A stretch of 64,000 bases of DNA, taken from the NCBI GenBank assembly GCA_022495005.1, contig JAGYXB010001097.1:432854-496853 (forward strand), in the 5' to 3' direction. The position numbers and the translations under genes were made by a program. The stretch is from Rhyacophila brunnea. Its lineage: Eukaryota > Arthropoda > Insecta > Trichoptera > Rhyacophilidae. This document shows positions 11,866-23,529 of this stretch, in pieces (the first letter of the stretch is position 1; each line of letters begins with the position of its first letter). The notes under the pieces are model-generated. The model did not search any database. It was not told where the DNA came from and was given only the letters and a program-made list of their open reading frames with translations.

Positions 11866-12876
11866 TTCCATACGCATTTTAGGATACTTCCAAAGGATGT
11901 GGTTTGCATCCTGTACGTCTAGTCAAGAATTGACTGGTGTAATGATCTGGAGTCAAAGCGTCTCCATTCGCCATTTGATATTTGCAAAAAAACATATGTG
12001 TGCCTGCCTTTGGTGGATACATTCCATTTTTTTGCCAGGTCTCTCTCTCTCTACCTCTGACAATGAACATTGACTTCACCGAGAGTAACGACGTACTATC
12101 GATCGCGTACTGATGGTTGTTGTCCCCTCCCGACTCCCGAGGCCTACGCCTTAGTGCCCGCCGAGTTGGTTCGGGTAGCGTGGCTCGAAAACGTAACCGA
12201 GAACGAAGCGAGATCTACGCATTCACTCTGTCAGTGTTGCCTACCGCTCTGGGGAATAAATAATACAGCAGAAGCACCCCAACGCTCGAAATAGGAATGA
12301 AAAAGAAGTGGGAAAACAGAGGGGAAAATGAACGAAAAAAAGTAATGACGAGAAATCAAACACGAGTGTTCAGATTGGACCAGGAGAGGAGAGAAAAAGA
12401 ATTTCTATCCTTCTTTGTTGGAATCGATATAGTAGTTACCTACCATATTATGGCTAGGGAGATTGAGAACTTAATTAGACATAAGTAATATAATAATGTA
12501 ACAAAGTAAATGAAAATGAAAAGACTGCTTATTTGGAGTAATTAATTATATTTATTTAAACTAGCGATAACCGGCGACATCTACCGCGTGAAATACGGAA
12601 GTAAAAAGTAGAAATACAAAATTCGATGTGTTGAATGAAGTACTTACCTAGACAACGTTTGAATCACCTAACCTGTCAACACCGCTATTATCCGTATTTG
12701 ACCACTTTAGGTAATCGTTATTAAATATTATTATTAGCAATGGTTGGATTTAGTCACGTGCCCTTTTGACTGCACCCCACCACTCCACCAATGCTATTTG
12801 TACACTTCACCTAGGTACTCCTAATGAATTGTTGCGTGCGTTATTTTCGAGATGAAACCTTACCAATCTGGTACCA
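11866..12876. other. intronic DNA with several short open frames
   Basis: Frames at 11819-12073, 12070-12294 and 12297-12488 follow each other on the plus strand, but none shows a known domain. The 12110-12260 part is GC-richer. I would not call a gene. Confidence 0.35.
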
Positions 12877-13172
12877 GCGCATCTATTCTATACACAAGGC
12901 TGCTATCGGCGGCTATCGAGAGCAGTTTACCATGTTAATGTACTGAGGTATTATAATTATTGCAATAAGTTTTTCGTCTAATTTGTCACAACTGTCTATA
13001 TCGCTCTAAAAGTCTAAAAGTTAACACAGCCAAGAGAGGTGCTGTTAAAACATAGCATTTTTGACAGTTCAGACGGTTAACTTATTGTAACAATTAACCT
13101 ACACTATGCATAAATATGATAAACTACCGATGATAGCCGCCGATAGTAGCCTTGTGTATAAAATAGATGCGC
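12877..13172. mobile_element. foldback element, about 70-bp arms
   Basis: GCGCATCTATTCTATACACA followed by AGGCTGCTATCGGCGGCTATC at the left is mirrored by GATAGCCGCCGATAGTAGCC and TTGTGTATAAAATAGATGCGC at the right. The whole is 296 bp with no ORF. The outer 40 bp differ at only about two positions. No clear target duplication could be read. Confidence 0.8.
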
Positions 13173-13361
13173 AGGGATGTAGTCAAGCGATGTAAGTCAT
13201 CCGAGTTAAAACAGAACAAACATTCAACAAAACAACAAAAACTATATTTTGTACTTAGGAATCGTGGAAATAGTTAAAAAGCAAAAGGCATGTATGGCAA
13301 TATTATAAATAGTTTAGATTTTAGGGATGTACAAAACACAGAGGGTTTTGTCTGGATGGGT

Positions 13362-14051
13362 CATGGTTAGCGATTCCAATCCCGGGATCCCGAGCTATTT
13401 TCGATACCTATGAATCCCGGAATTGATTTTTTTATCAATTTTTATAGAAAATAAAATAAAAACTAAAATATAACAGAAAAAATACTTTTAATAACAAATA
13501 ACTACATTAGAAATAAGCTGAGTTTGAATGATGATGTTTGATTTATACCCATGTGTAAGTTGCCGATTCATTTTATTTTTTCACATAAATTAATAAAAAT
13601 GAGAAAGATTGGAAAAAACAATGCTTCGCACTATTAACAAAGTAATTCCACCATGATCTCATATGTTTTACAGCAGTTTCATATTTGGCTGACTAATTAG
13701 ATTTATGAAGCGGTAAGGCCATAAGTACACCATGATTTGCTTTATTATTTAAAATCTCGCTAACCCATTAATTAAGTCTTTACTATCAGAAACAGCAATC
13801 TCATATTAAATTCACATTATTATTTATATTGCAATATTATTTACTCCATTAAACTTATGTATTTCCAAGATTGAACGTATACAATAACAATAAATGTCTT
13901 AAATAGTATAAATTATACTAAATTTATTTTTGACCGATTCTATCAATGTTATTTGTAAATATAAATATTTTATATTAACAATGGAAAAAATGCCAATCCC
14001 GGGATCCCGGGATTGTCAAATTTTGGTTCGGGATTGGATTCCTTAGGCATG
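13362..14051. mobile_element. hAT-like element with GGGATCCC-rich ends
   Basis: The left end (CATGGTTAGCGATTCCAATC, then CCGGGATCCCG) is the inverted counterpart of the right end (CGGGATTGGATTCCTTAGGC, ATG). Subterminal AATCCCGGGATCCCG occurs at both sides. The CA...TG ends suggest hAT. The 690-bp body has no intact ORF and I could not match an 8-bp duplication. Confidence 0.6.
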
Positions 14052-14699
14052 TTCGTTCAGTGGCTGCATTTCAGGATGGTCACGTACCACAGTCATGATT
14101 AAGAAACCGAGAAGAAATAAAACAAATATCGAAATATCACATTAGTTATCATCATCTAAAAGAGCTGTCAACACAATATTATTACGATCACGTACATGCG
14201 ATATCGATATGTAGGTATTGGCAACAATTGAATTATACTGAAAAATGTCTACCTGTCTACTCGATTCATTGGTTGACAAGATTAATTTAAAAAGATAAAC
14301 AGGTTAGCAGACTATAAGACGGATTTTATAAACTAGGTACCTATAGGGTATTTTATTCGCTTCTACGTTTCCCTCGATATATTTATATATTGCTTTCAAA
14401 ATTCATAAAATACCCACATCAAAGTACTGGAAGAGTATCTGTCTGCAAATGCATGGATCGATAAAAAAAAATAAAGATAACCTACGTTATATAAATGCCA
14501 GATAATAATTATAATGCTCGCGTGTAGAGCGAAAATGGTACGCTAGCCTGTTTACATTATTTTATAGAGGTGGGTACACCAGACGACAACCAACAGATCA
14601 TAGATGTAGTAAATATTAAGCAAGGAATTGGCGCCAATTTTAAGAATCGACAATGCCAAACACATTGTGCTGCCTAATATATTATAATATAATATAAAA

Positions 14700-15060
14700 G
14701 GCGAAGGATGGAGGTAGGCTGTTAAAATCCAACATCAATAGTGCACACTAAACTTTGTCAGTAATAATTAAATATTTGTTTTCATTGAACAGATTGCAGA
14801 TGGTGCTGATTAGTTTTAAAAATTCAATTACACCCTGCCTAAACCAAACCATAATAGTTCAGGTATATGGGCAATCTGCCAAAATAGTGCACACCGTTTC
14901 TGTCATACTTATTTATTTTCGTTGAATTAAGAATACATATTATTACAAATGATATTGGTTAGTTTTTTTTTAATCATTAAGTTCTACCTAAACCAAACCA
15001 TATCTAAAATGATATATGATTCAATGGCACAATTTTCGATATTTAATAGATATTTTATTA
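14700..15060. mobile_element. family A non-autonomous hAT, left part only
   Basis: It starts GGCGAAGGATGGAGGTAGGC and follows the complete copies through both 'ctaaaccaaaccat' subunits to about 15050 (matching 'acaattttcgatattt'). The right inverted end is absent. The short ORF at 14949-15173 is a shadow. Confidence 0.75.
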
Positions 15061-15221
15061 TGAATGAATTTTATTTTTCGATTATAATTACAATTTTGTT
15101 TATGTACAAAAAAAGGAAAAATAAATATATTTTGATTGTTATTAAAGTGTGTATATTATGCAATTTTTTTTAACGAAGGGTACCTACTCAGCGTTACGAA
15201 AATTATACAAAGGGTACATGG

Positions 15222-15440
15222 GTGTCGCTAGATTTCAAAATCAGCCAAGTCCATAATAGATGAATAGGAGAAAAACAGCTTTTTCTTTTCTCAAATACAC
15301 AGTCACAAGGGTGAATGTTTATATTATTTCGAGTATAGAATATTTAAAATTAATAAATTCCACATTTTGATAATGCAGAAATGTTAAAAACACAAAAAAG
15401 TAAAAAATACCTAAAGGTGGATTTTGAAATGTAGCGACAT
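15222..15440. mobile_element. family H MITE, copy 1
   Basis: It begins GTGTCGCTAGATTTCAAAATC and ends GATTTTGAAATGTAGCGACAT, giving inverted ends of about 20 bp. The body ('ctcaaatacacagtcacaag', 'aattaataaattccacattt') matches the copy at 33557-33787 in reverse orientation. 219 bp, no ORF. Confidence 0.78.
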
Positions 15441-15952
15441 GACTGACTCTGATGTCGAAAGTTTTGTAAACACTGCAGTGGGAAAACTGTAGGTAGTTAG
15501 CCACGTACAGGTACGACGGTGTGCTGGTTATTACAGAATCTACACACACGGTTGGAAACTTGCGCCGGCAGAGCAGTGATTAAAATTTAGTATCGGCGTA
15601 CCGAGAGCCGGCACGGGAAAACTTTCATTTATGCAAAGGCGGGATGTATGTATGTAGGCACGGTGGAGAAAATCGACTTTCCTATAACCGCGCGAATTCT
15701 GTGTCGGATGGGATAAATAGTGCGCGAAATTTTATCCACATATTACATTAATGCCATAAACCACCTTGAAATGTATCAACAACTAGCGAAATCCACGCCC
15801 GCGTGAAATACGGAAATAAAAAAGTATGTAATTTAAATGCATTCCCACACGATATCTGAACACAAAAATGGTTAGTTTTTTTTCGAAAATGTTCTGTAAG
15901 AATCGCCCTTATTGCAAAGTAGGTAGAGTTCAGTTTTTAAATAAAACTTGTG

Positions 15953-16022
15953 ATTTCTCGAGAATTCGAAATAGTTTTTGAATTTATTGATAATTAATTC
16001 TCGAGAATTTCGAAAAATCAAC
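15953..16022. repeat. CTCGAGAATT inverted pair
   Basis: TTTCTCGAGAATTCGAAAT and, about 45 nt on, ATTCTCGAGAATTTCGAAA. The same CTCGAGAATTC motif makes up the ends of the hAT relic at 17390-17949, so this may be a scrap of that family. No further homology seen. Confidence 0.4.
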
Positions 16023-17381
16023 ACTATTATGAATTTATCTCTTTATTAATCATAAGCTTGATTGGAATTTTTTTCCATTCCAGAAATTCCATTTACAATC
16101 TAAGTCGAGACGTTTTTAGCCGTTGCAAAGGGTTTTTTTAGTATTTCCCATGACACAAAAAAAGTCAACCGACGAATTATTGAAATTCCGGGTTCAGTCG
16201 GCAGTTTTCTTCTTCCTTTTCAACTTCCCTCTGTTATTTTTACCTAGTATCAATTTCTCGAATTCTAGAGATTCTCATTTTCTAATTATCTCTCTAGTTT
16301 TAAGTACATACAATATGCAGCTACCATCCGACCACTTTACCTACTCGTGTCACGAATCACGACAAATCGCTGCAAGTACGTTATCTGCGAGAAGTTTTTT
16401 TATTTTTGTAATTTCGAGACTTTTCTAGATATCAAGATGAAACTACTAAATTAGTATGCACCCACCATTCTAGCAGTCATGCAAGTCTCATCAATATCGA
16501 TTGAGTAGTTGTTTTTTTAAATTTTAACTTATAATGAATTAAACAGAGGCAGACAGAGATAAAATAATCTTGAAAAATGGTATTATTGTATAAAATTTTA
16601 ACAATACGGTTCATAAATGAGTTCACTTGACTGCGAATTAATCGTGCGAACTTCACTCAAATTACTACTTTACCACATTCAAGAAAAAACGCGACCGGGA
16701 AAGATGTGTATGAAACAGGAAATTAAAATACAACACAGCTTACGAATGATACGAGGTACGCTTGGCCGGGGCTCGCAGGTTGTTGAGGAGGTCTCCGATC
16801 TACCTGTCGGGCGGGCCACGGCGCACCTGCCCGCGACTACCTGGGCCCGATCGTCATTCATTAACAAACACCTGGCGATGCCGCACACTCAAAAGCGCCT
16901 GTTCATCTCTTTACCGGTGCAACCGAGAATGTGTCTATCTTCCCGGTGCACTGCATTGAAAGCAGGTAGACGTTCACGTGCGTTACCGAAGATAACCATT
17001 GTGTCAGGCATGTACAGAGTAAACTTAATATTATCCTAGGGTGACTACTATTTCCCAGAATTCCGCAATAGTATAAGGCGTCAAACTAATCACTGATTAG
17101 TTTGCGATGAGATACTACACCGGTAAAATTGGGGGATTATGACGATTAATTTATTCATACAAATAAATACTAACATACAAATTGGCCCACTCCCAGTTAC
17201 TAATATGATATTTCCATCCAAAGTTCATTCATATCCATCTATATTTCTGTATTAATACGTATAATGAAAGTGAGTATTCAATGTTTATGTACAAAATGAT
17301 ATAATATGATTAAAAATGAGTTAAGCTCGATTAGGTTCACATGTAACTTCATGTAAGTACAGTCTTCATAATATTACCACG
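16023..17381. other. intronic DNA with an unrecognised 140-codon frame
   Basis: The plus frame 16617-17039 is among the longest in the window, and 16750-16990 is GC-rich. The protein has no recognisable motif, and frames on other strands are equally open there, so composition explains it. Confidence 0.35.
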
Positions 17382-17389
17382 TATATACA

Positions 17390-17949
17390 GTTAAAGTTGG
17401 GTATTTCCCGAGAAAATCTCAATCTCGAGATTCGGGATTTCCAGAAAAGAATTCTCGAGATATCGGGAAATTGAAAAAAAAACCTGTAAAAATCCTAAAA
17501 TCAGTGTAAAAACAGACAAATTCGAAAAAAATATAATTTTTTTTTATTATTTAAGTAAAAAGACAAACAAAATAGATGTAGGAAAACAAAAATAATTCAA
17601 AACATTACTTATTATAATAGACTTTCAAAAAACACAGACTGTCAATCGCTGCGTCTGACAATCGCGTACGCTTTTGAGACACAAAATTCCCTGATGTTGC
17701 AAAAATTGCGCTCATTTTGAGTCGACGTTGACTTCATTGCGTTAAATGCCCCGACCAGTCTTTGAACGTTTTGCGTTTTCTGTACACTTTTTCCATATAG
17801 AAAATCATTTTTTCAATTAATATTTGATAATGAAGAAATCCCAAATCCCGAGAAAAGATTCTCAAGATCCGGGATTTCCCGAAATGTTAAAAAATTCCAA
17901 TTCTCGAGATTCGGGATGGAAAATCTCGAGAATTCCCGAAACCCAACTC
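17390..17949 (-). mobile_element. hAT relic with transposase C-terminus and 8-bp TSD
   Basis: The ends are rich in TTCTCGAGA and TCGGGATTTCC in inverted order. They converge on AAGTTGGGT (left) and ACCCAACTC (right). TATATACA flanks both sides (17382-17389 and 17950-17957). Such an 8-bp duplication is expected of hAT. The minus strand carries the end of a transposase. The element is 560 bp, so most of the gene is lost. Confidence 0.75.
17605..17715 (-). pseudogene. hAT transposase C-terminal fragment
   Basis: The frame reads MSAIFATSGNFVSQKRTRLS, then DAAIDSLCFLK and stop. This is the end of the hAT dimerisation region (F-x-x-x-G-N-x-x-x-x-K-R-x-x-L-S, then L-x-F-L-K). The usual upstream Glu-Arg of the same motif and the catalytic domain are absent. 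Non-functional. Confidence 0.7.
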
Positions 17950-18744
17950 TATATACAATATGCGTGAAGCAGAATTCAAGCACGCACCTAACTGCGTTAA
18001 ATGAAAATCTGTAACAATTTTATTCCCAATATTGGAGTACATCACAATATGGACACGATGACATATAAATAATGTCGTTATTATTTTCATAGCAACTGTA
18101 TTATACCTAACTCGAATATTTTCACTCAACGTTCTCCTCGAAACACTATAAACATAAAGAAACATCAATATTTTTTCGTGGAATATGAATAACAATAAAT
18201 TAATACATATAATAATAGACAATGGATTCACCACGAAAGCAATGTATGTAGGCAACGCTCCTCGTCTTAGATTCACCTGCAATCCGTCGACCCTGACAAC
18301 CTGTTAATCAGTAGCCCGAGAGGAAAACTAAATGAAATCAATTATTATTACAAGTGCTCGGAATTGAGGTGGGCGCAGCGGAGCCTGACGCCGAATCGAG
18401 TTGCCAAACTTTTCCTCGCGTCTTTGTGTGCTAGATCTGCGTCTACCAGTTTAATTAAACGATATTCAAGTTGTAGATAACGTGACTGACGTTGGGATTT
18501 TTATTGTGCAGGTACGAGCAATGTCTTGTGTGCTGTCATTGATATGAATGACGTAATAAAAAAAGGGTGAATGGCGGTAAGTTTGTTGATGAATACAGTA
18601 GTTGACAGATATCCTAGACCGAGATCTGCCGCGATTCGGATTTTGGATAGAAATTGTCTTTTAGGGAGACAAACCGTTCAGACGTTATATTTTTACGAAT
18701 ATTCTATGGTAGGTTTTTGGCAGGACTGGGGGACGGGCCCTCGT

Positions 18745-18800
18745 AGTCCAGTGCGTAAGACAGGAGGCTCCGGTTACGATTCTCGGTGGTCACAACAAAT
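18745..18800 (+). mobile_element. possible tRNA-like SINE head
   Basis: TCGTAGTCCAGTGCGTAAGA is a weak A box, and CCGGTTACGATTCTCGG a B box with one inserted base. Spacing is about 30 nt. It may be a degenerate SINE promoter. Weak evidence. Confidence 0.3.
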
Positions 18801-19044
18801 ATATGTGATTTTCTCAAGCCCTGTGTGTTTGTGATTGTTTCACGTCTATTACTAATAATTACTCTGCTGTTTCGTTACGCTATTGTCATTGGGCCTCATG
18901 GCGGCATAGCATGTAATGTACATAGTGATACAATCATGGCCTGTAATGTACTAATAAGTATATAATATTTTTACGATAAAAAATTTAAATAAGGAAGGTG
19001 GGTTTAATTCTCGGTGAGGCTATGTTACAATTCAAAGTCTAGGC

Positions 19045-19607
19045 CAGGGGTGGTCAACCTATGAGGTCTCAAGTATTGTAAATCGTTCAAATCAAAGTTA
19101 CGCGGCGCGGTTTCCCCAGCCACCTGACGAGGTTAGTGCGATAATATCGTCTCTGTTCTGGCAGAACACACTAACTGGAGAATACTAGTTTTGAGTAATC
19201 TGACTTTGAAGTTGTTAAAATGTTTGAAATAATGGTCTATCATGTGAGTTTATTAGGTAATCGTGAAAAGGATGATTTTAAAATAAAGACTGTTTATTTA
19301 TTAAGAAGGTTTCCAGACGGTAAAGTTTGAAATAAGGAACATTTCGGTACTAACTCAATATGTCAATTTTTCGAATTAGTGTTTTCTGCCAGAACAGTGA
19401 CGATATTATGTGTGACGCATAAAGTCTAAGGACCGACCTATGGAATTATATATTTACATTAAACGTAATCCTTATTCTTGAAGAGTATTTGCCTACTATT
19501 TTTTATACAATGCGATCTGTCATTTATTATTATTATAGGTATTTTTTTCTCTCTTTAAACGCATGCCATGCAAAATCATCACGCGTGCCATAGGTTCGCA
19601 ATCCCTG
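19045..19607. mobile_element. hAT-like element (family K), copy 1
   Basis: The left end CAGGGGTGGTCAACCTATG is the inverted counterpart of CATAGGTTCGCAATCCCTG at the right. The right third ('attaaacgtaatccttattc', 'cgcgtgccataggttcgc') matches the copy at 22959-24145. The flanks (GTCTAGGC and TACTATGG) match only partly. It contains a nested foldback element. Confidence 0.7.
19139..19411. mobile_element. foldback MITE nested in family K
   Basis: GATAATATCGTCTCTGTTCT and GGCAGAACACACTAA at the left are mirrored by TTAGTGTTTTCTGCCAGAAC and AGTGACGATATTATG at the right. Arms are about 35 bp, total about 270 bp, no ORF. The other family K copy lacks it, which supports insertion. Confidence 0.68.
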
Positions 19608-20082
19608 TACTATGGTATAAACGCCATAAACACACACAAACACGTGACTGAATAAGGACGAACGCGTATACTTAAATAACTCAATTCAGACGTCAAAATA
19701 TTCAAACAGGTGAGGTAGCTATTATATACTAGAAAGACCCAATTCAGATTTCGCTAATAAACATAATTTGCCAATAAAAAATTTTAATGTTTGTCTAGTT
19801 TTATCGTTAAAAACAAAAACGTATTCTTTCTGGGAAGAATCATAAAAAAGCTCTCAACTTTGGTTTTAGTAACATTTTGAATACTGGTAGTCTTTCGCCG
19901 CTTTCGCGGAGATAATCGGAAATCTATAAATATTTTTTTTTGCCCGAAAAGTGCAAACGACATTCAATATTATATTTAATTGAGACCTGTCGCTCGTTGT
20001 GTTGTACGCCCGAAATCGGTTCCTTCACTCTCATTTAAATAAATATGACTGTGCATAGGGTCCTTAACAAATTGACTGCCGA

Positions 20083-20172
20083 CTAGATAACTACTTTTTA
20101 ATTACCACATTTAACTAGCATGCTAATTATATCTAATGGCCATGTAATCGTTACGCGCTAGGTGCGTCTTTA
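20083..20172 (+). repeat. repeat D fragment
   Basis: 'ttttaattaccacatttaac' and 'ctaattatatctaatggcca' recur at 43657-43745 (same strand) and 40204-40275 (opposite strand). Short remnants of one dispersed element of unknown class. Confidence 0.6.
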
Positions 20173-20264
20173 GCGTCAAATGTATTAACCAAATGCAAAC
20201 ATCTGATTGACAATATTAATATATAGGTATGCACAATATGATCATTTAATACGTCATCATTTCA

Positions 20265-21112
20265 CCTAAACTATTCACCGCTACTCTTGACGACTTATTT
20301 AGGAAACTTGATTGGGAGGAAAAAGGTTAACCAATTAACGGAGAGCACCTCAGTCACCTGCGCTTTGCAGATGATATTGCTATACTCTCACAAGACCCGA
20401 AAGACCTCCAAGGTAGAATGCAAGAACTCGCGGATGTCAGTCAAACGGTCGGTCTAAAGATAAATGTCTCAAAGACAAAAGTGATAAGGAACTGTTTTTC
20501 GGACCCTGCGATTATCTGTATTTCTGGCACCCAACTCGAGCAAGTCAGCAGCTACATCTATCTCGGACAGCAGGTGTCCATAGACGGAAGCATGCACGAT
20601 GAAATTGCTCGAAGAACAAAGCTGGGATGGAGTGCTTTCGGACGTCTGAATAGTATCTTCAAGAGTGACCTACCATTATGTCTTAAGCGTAGGGTTTCAA
20701 CCAATGTGTGCTACCCTCAACACGAGAGATGTCCAAAAGCTAAGAGTCACACAGCGAGGCATGGAGAGGTGCATGTTGGGCATCACGCGAAGGGACGGTA
20801 AGAGAAACGAATGGGTTAGGAAGCAGACAAGAGTACGCGATGTAATAGACGTTGCCAATCAGCTGAAATGGAGATGGGCGGGGCACATTGCTCGCCGAAA
20901 GGACGGCCGCTGGACAAATGCCGTCATCCAATGGTACCCCCAAGGGGTACGAAACGGCCACAGGGTCGCCCTAAAAGCCGCTGGATTGACGAACTGGTAA
21001 AGTTCGACGGAAATACGTGGCAGCGAACGACACAAGACCGAGAGAGTTGGAGAATGCTTGGGGAGGCCTTCATCCAGCAGTGGATTGACCCCGGCTGATG
21101 ATGATGATGAAT
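20265..21112 (+). mobile_element. RTE-clade LINE, 5'-truncated with 3' TGATGATG tail
   Basis: From 20265 the frame reads LFTATLDDLFRKLDWEEKG, a stop near 20327, then HLRFADDIAILSQ. FADD is the catalytic Y/F-x-D-D box of reverse transcriptase. The ORF at 20418-20801 continues with VGLKINVSKTKV and YIYLGQQ. It then shifts frame near 20700 (ERCMLGI, LKWRWAGHIARR) and again near 20930 (RPKSRWIDEL, ESWRMLGEAF, ending at 21098). The element ends in TGATGATGATGATGA at about 21097-21111, the microsatellite tail of RTE elements. It lacks the endonuclease half and has lost part of the region between the two frames near 20700. Inactive. Confidence 0.9.
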
Positions 21113-21483
21113 ACGAGTGTGAGATTTTGTATTTTGAATAGTGTGCAGTGACGTAAAAAGTGTTGGGAAACACTGATCTAAGTACTTACGCAGTTATATA
21201 TTACAGCTTACCCGGCAATCTTATCGTTTTCCAAATTCTACGTAACTTGAATAAGTGTGTATACAAAACAAACAGAAAACAGCTGATAGCCGCTACAAAC
21301 TGTTATTTACTTTATGTATACAATACAAACAAATATTATCAGTAGATAATAATTGTTATTTACTTAAGTAGCGGCAGAATCTAAAATTATTTATTCCCGT
21401 TATTATTATTTAAAACATTACGCTGTATGTAATTGAATCGTTCGCTAATTTATCAAACTCAAAACCAACACGCCATTAGCGCT

Positions 21484-21656
21484 CGTACAGCGTACGCGCG
21501 TTCGGCGGAGCGTTGAGCGGCGCGCGCAACTCAAACGTATAACCGTGTGTGAAAATGTTCATAAACAAAGTCTTTTTTTGGTTTTACTTCTATACGGTTA
21601 TACGATTGAGTTGCGCGCGCCGCTCATCGTTCCACCGAACGCGCCTACGCTGGACG
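21484..21656. mobile_element. GC-rich foldback element
   Basis: The left arm (GCGCGTTCGGCGGAGCG, GAGCGGCGCGCGCAACTCAA, ACGTATAACCGT) is mirrored by the right arm (ACGGTTATACGATTGAGTTG, CGCGCGCCGCTCATCGTTCC, ACCGAACGCGC). Arms are about 60 bp with a handful of mismatches, and the AT-rich loop is about 45 nt. It would make a very stable hairpin. No target duplication was clear. Confidence 0.8.
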
Positions 21657-22480
21657 GGACCTCAATGATAATGACCGGGAGACTGAAATGAAACCTTTTC
21701 AATAAAGATCATCAATAATAGTTTTCTTGATGACGAATCCAGAAGACGACACAAACACACAATGGTCTGTAAACTTTTGCTGCTGTACAAATATAGGTGC
21801 ACATCCATTAGTTTGATAGTTTTGAAACTCAGCGCACGTCCACATTGCCATCAAATTAAACGTATTAATACTATCGACGGAAGGTACTTGATGGAATTTG
21901 AATTTAAATTCTAATAGATTTAAGTTTTGTACTTAGTGTGTGTTTGCCTTTATAGCGTATACACAGCGCCTGAAGATGCCGAAAGGCGAAACCCGGGTCG
22001 GAAAAAACGACTCAAATGGGAAGAGTACAAAACTTATATCCATTAGAATTTAAATTAAATGTAGTTTAGGCAATCCACGTGGTAAAAATTTGCGCGCTTT
22101 AATTAAAATAAAACATTTCACAAGATCACTCCCGATGAATCAGAATAATATGTCCGCATACGCTTGTCTCTTAGTGCACTTTCACATGTTTTCCATCCGC
22201 TGCGAAATACAAAAACTGGGACGTCCGCATCAAAACATATAGAATTTTTTTACATACTTGTATGACAGACAGATGTATCTCGGTAATGAGCTGGTCTTGA
22301 GAGTAAACCAACTGCACCAAAACGCTATACACGCAACATTCGTGTATCAAATGTCTAAAGGATAAAACAAAATTGTAATCTTTTTGAAAGATCAGGGAAG
22401 ATTTCAGTCTCACACAATTATGAATGACCATGCAAAGACCAGTGTTTGAAAGTATTGACATAGTAGTACAGACACACCCA

Positions 22481-22744
22481 CCCACGCCCACGGTGGCCGC
22501 GCGGCATAAGCGTTGGACTATAAAGCCGTGGGTCCCAGGTTCGAATCCTGGGTCTGGCAAGTACACATTTTGTTTTTCAATTTGTGTGTGTCAGGGTATG
22601 GACCTAATAGGTTGAGCAAGTGGCTGACATCCATTTCTCGTAAAAAACAAAATCTGTCAATACAAACCTCCACTCTGTGGAGGCCCATATGATCCTACCA
22701 GGATCGGACATGGTCGAGAAAAAAAAAAAAAAAAAAAAAAAAAA
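22481..22744 (+). mobile_element. tRNA-derived SINE (family S), full-length
   Basis: The head 'ggtggccgcgcggcataagc' (A-box region) and AGGTTCGAATCCTGG (perfect B box) are about 35 nt apart. The family S body ends in 'aaacctccactctgtggagg', 'atcggacatggtcgag' and a long A tail. Target duplications AGTACAGACACACCCA (22465-22480) and AGTACAGACATAGCCA (22745-22760) differ at two positions. This marks LINE-driven retroposition. It is the best preserved copy and has the longest tail. Confidence 0.9.
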
Positions 22745-23029
22745 AGTACAGACATAGCCATCATGGACAGTTTGCGCAGTACGAATTTGCACGTTTTGAT
22801 CGAAACAATATTTGACAATCATAGGCGACGCTACCCCATAATTTAGCGACCCAGTAGAGATGTATTCTACGTTGTCATTATTTGCGGTTAATTCACCGAC
22901 ATAACCTACAGTGTTTGTTTTCGTATTTAACACGGACAAAATAGAGTACCTACTGGGCCAGGATTGCCGAACCTTTTTACGTACGCGTGCCAAAATTATT
23001 TTTTGATTGCCTGACGTGCCGACCAATTT

Positions 23030-23465
23030 TTCGCTTACATGTAAATTGTACGTAAAACATTTCACCGTTGCACAGTTCGCCGTGAGCTTTCTATCGGAAA
23101 GAGATGACCGTATTCCATACGGTCTCCAATTTTATTAGTTTCAATAATATGAACATTAATTCAATTTTCATAGGTGATTTTGGCAAAATTCATGAATTCA
23201 AGAATGAAAACCTAACCTAACCTAAAAAATAATCCAATATATCGGCTATTTTCGTAATTTGTTTGCTGCTGGCTTCCTGTAAAGTGTAAACCGATGAGAA
23301 CCGTGTTTAATTTAGACATGAATTTTATGTTAGTAGGTACTTTACGACTCAAAGAGGTTGGACTGTCTTTATTATATGGCCATATTTCCGATACAACATT
23401 TCAGGGTGAAGTGTAATACGGCGAACTGCGCATGTACAAGCTTCCGGACACGCAATTTTTCATGG
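23030..23465 (-). mobile_element. family C, copy inserted in hAT family K
   Basis: It runs from 'ttacatgtaaattgtacgta' to 'gtacaagcttccggacacgc' and includes 'tttgtttgctgctggcttcc', 'agaaccgtgtttaatttaga' and three CCTAA units. Opposite orientation to 52863-53461. It interrupts the hAT sequence that resumes after about 23466. Confidence 0.78.
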
Positions 23466-23529
23466 GGAAAAAATGAAAAAAGTATTTTTTTAGGAAATCT
23501 ACTAAAAAGGTTTAAAAATTACAATTGAG

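Noticed and set aside
13354..14059. 8-bp target duplication for the GGGATCCC-rich element
   Set aside because: Flanks GGATGGGT and TTCGTTCA do not match; the borders or class are uncertain.
16617..17039. 140-codon open frame on the plus strand
   Set aside because: No recognisable motif, other frames are also open over the same GC-rich stretch, and no splice or start evidence supports a gene.
22490..22560. tRNA gene
   Set aside because: A and B boxes are good, but the sequence continues into a SINE body with A tail and target duplications, so it is a SINE head.
22604..23065. 153-codon open frame on the minus strand, the longest in the window
   Set aside because: It runs across a SINE, its poly-A tail (read as a Phe run) and the start of a hAT element, so it is a composite of repeats.
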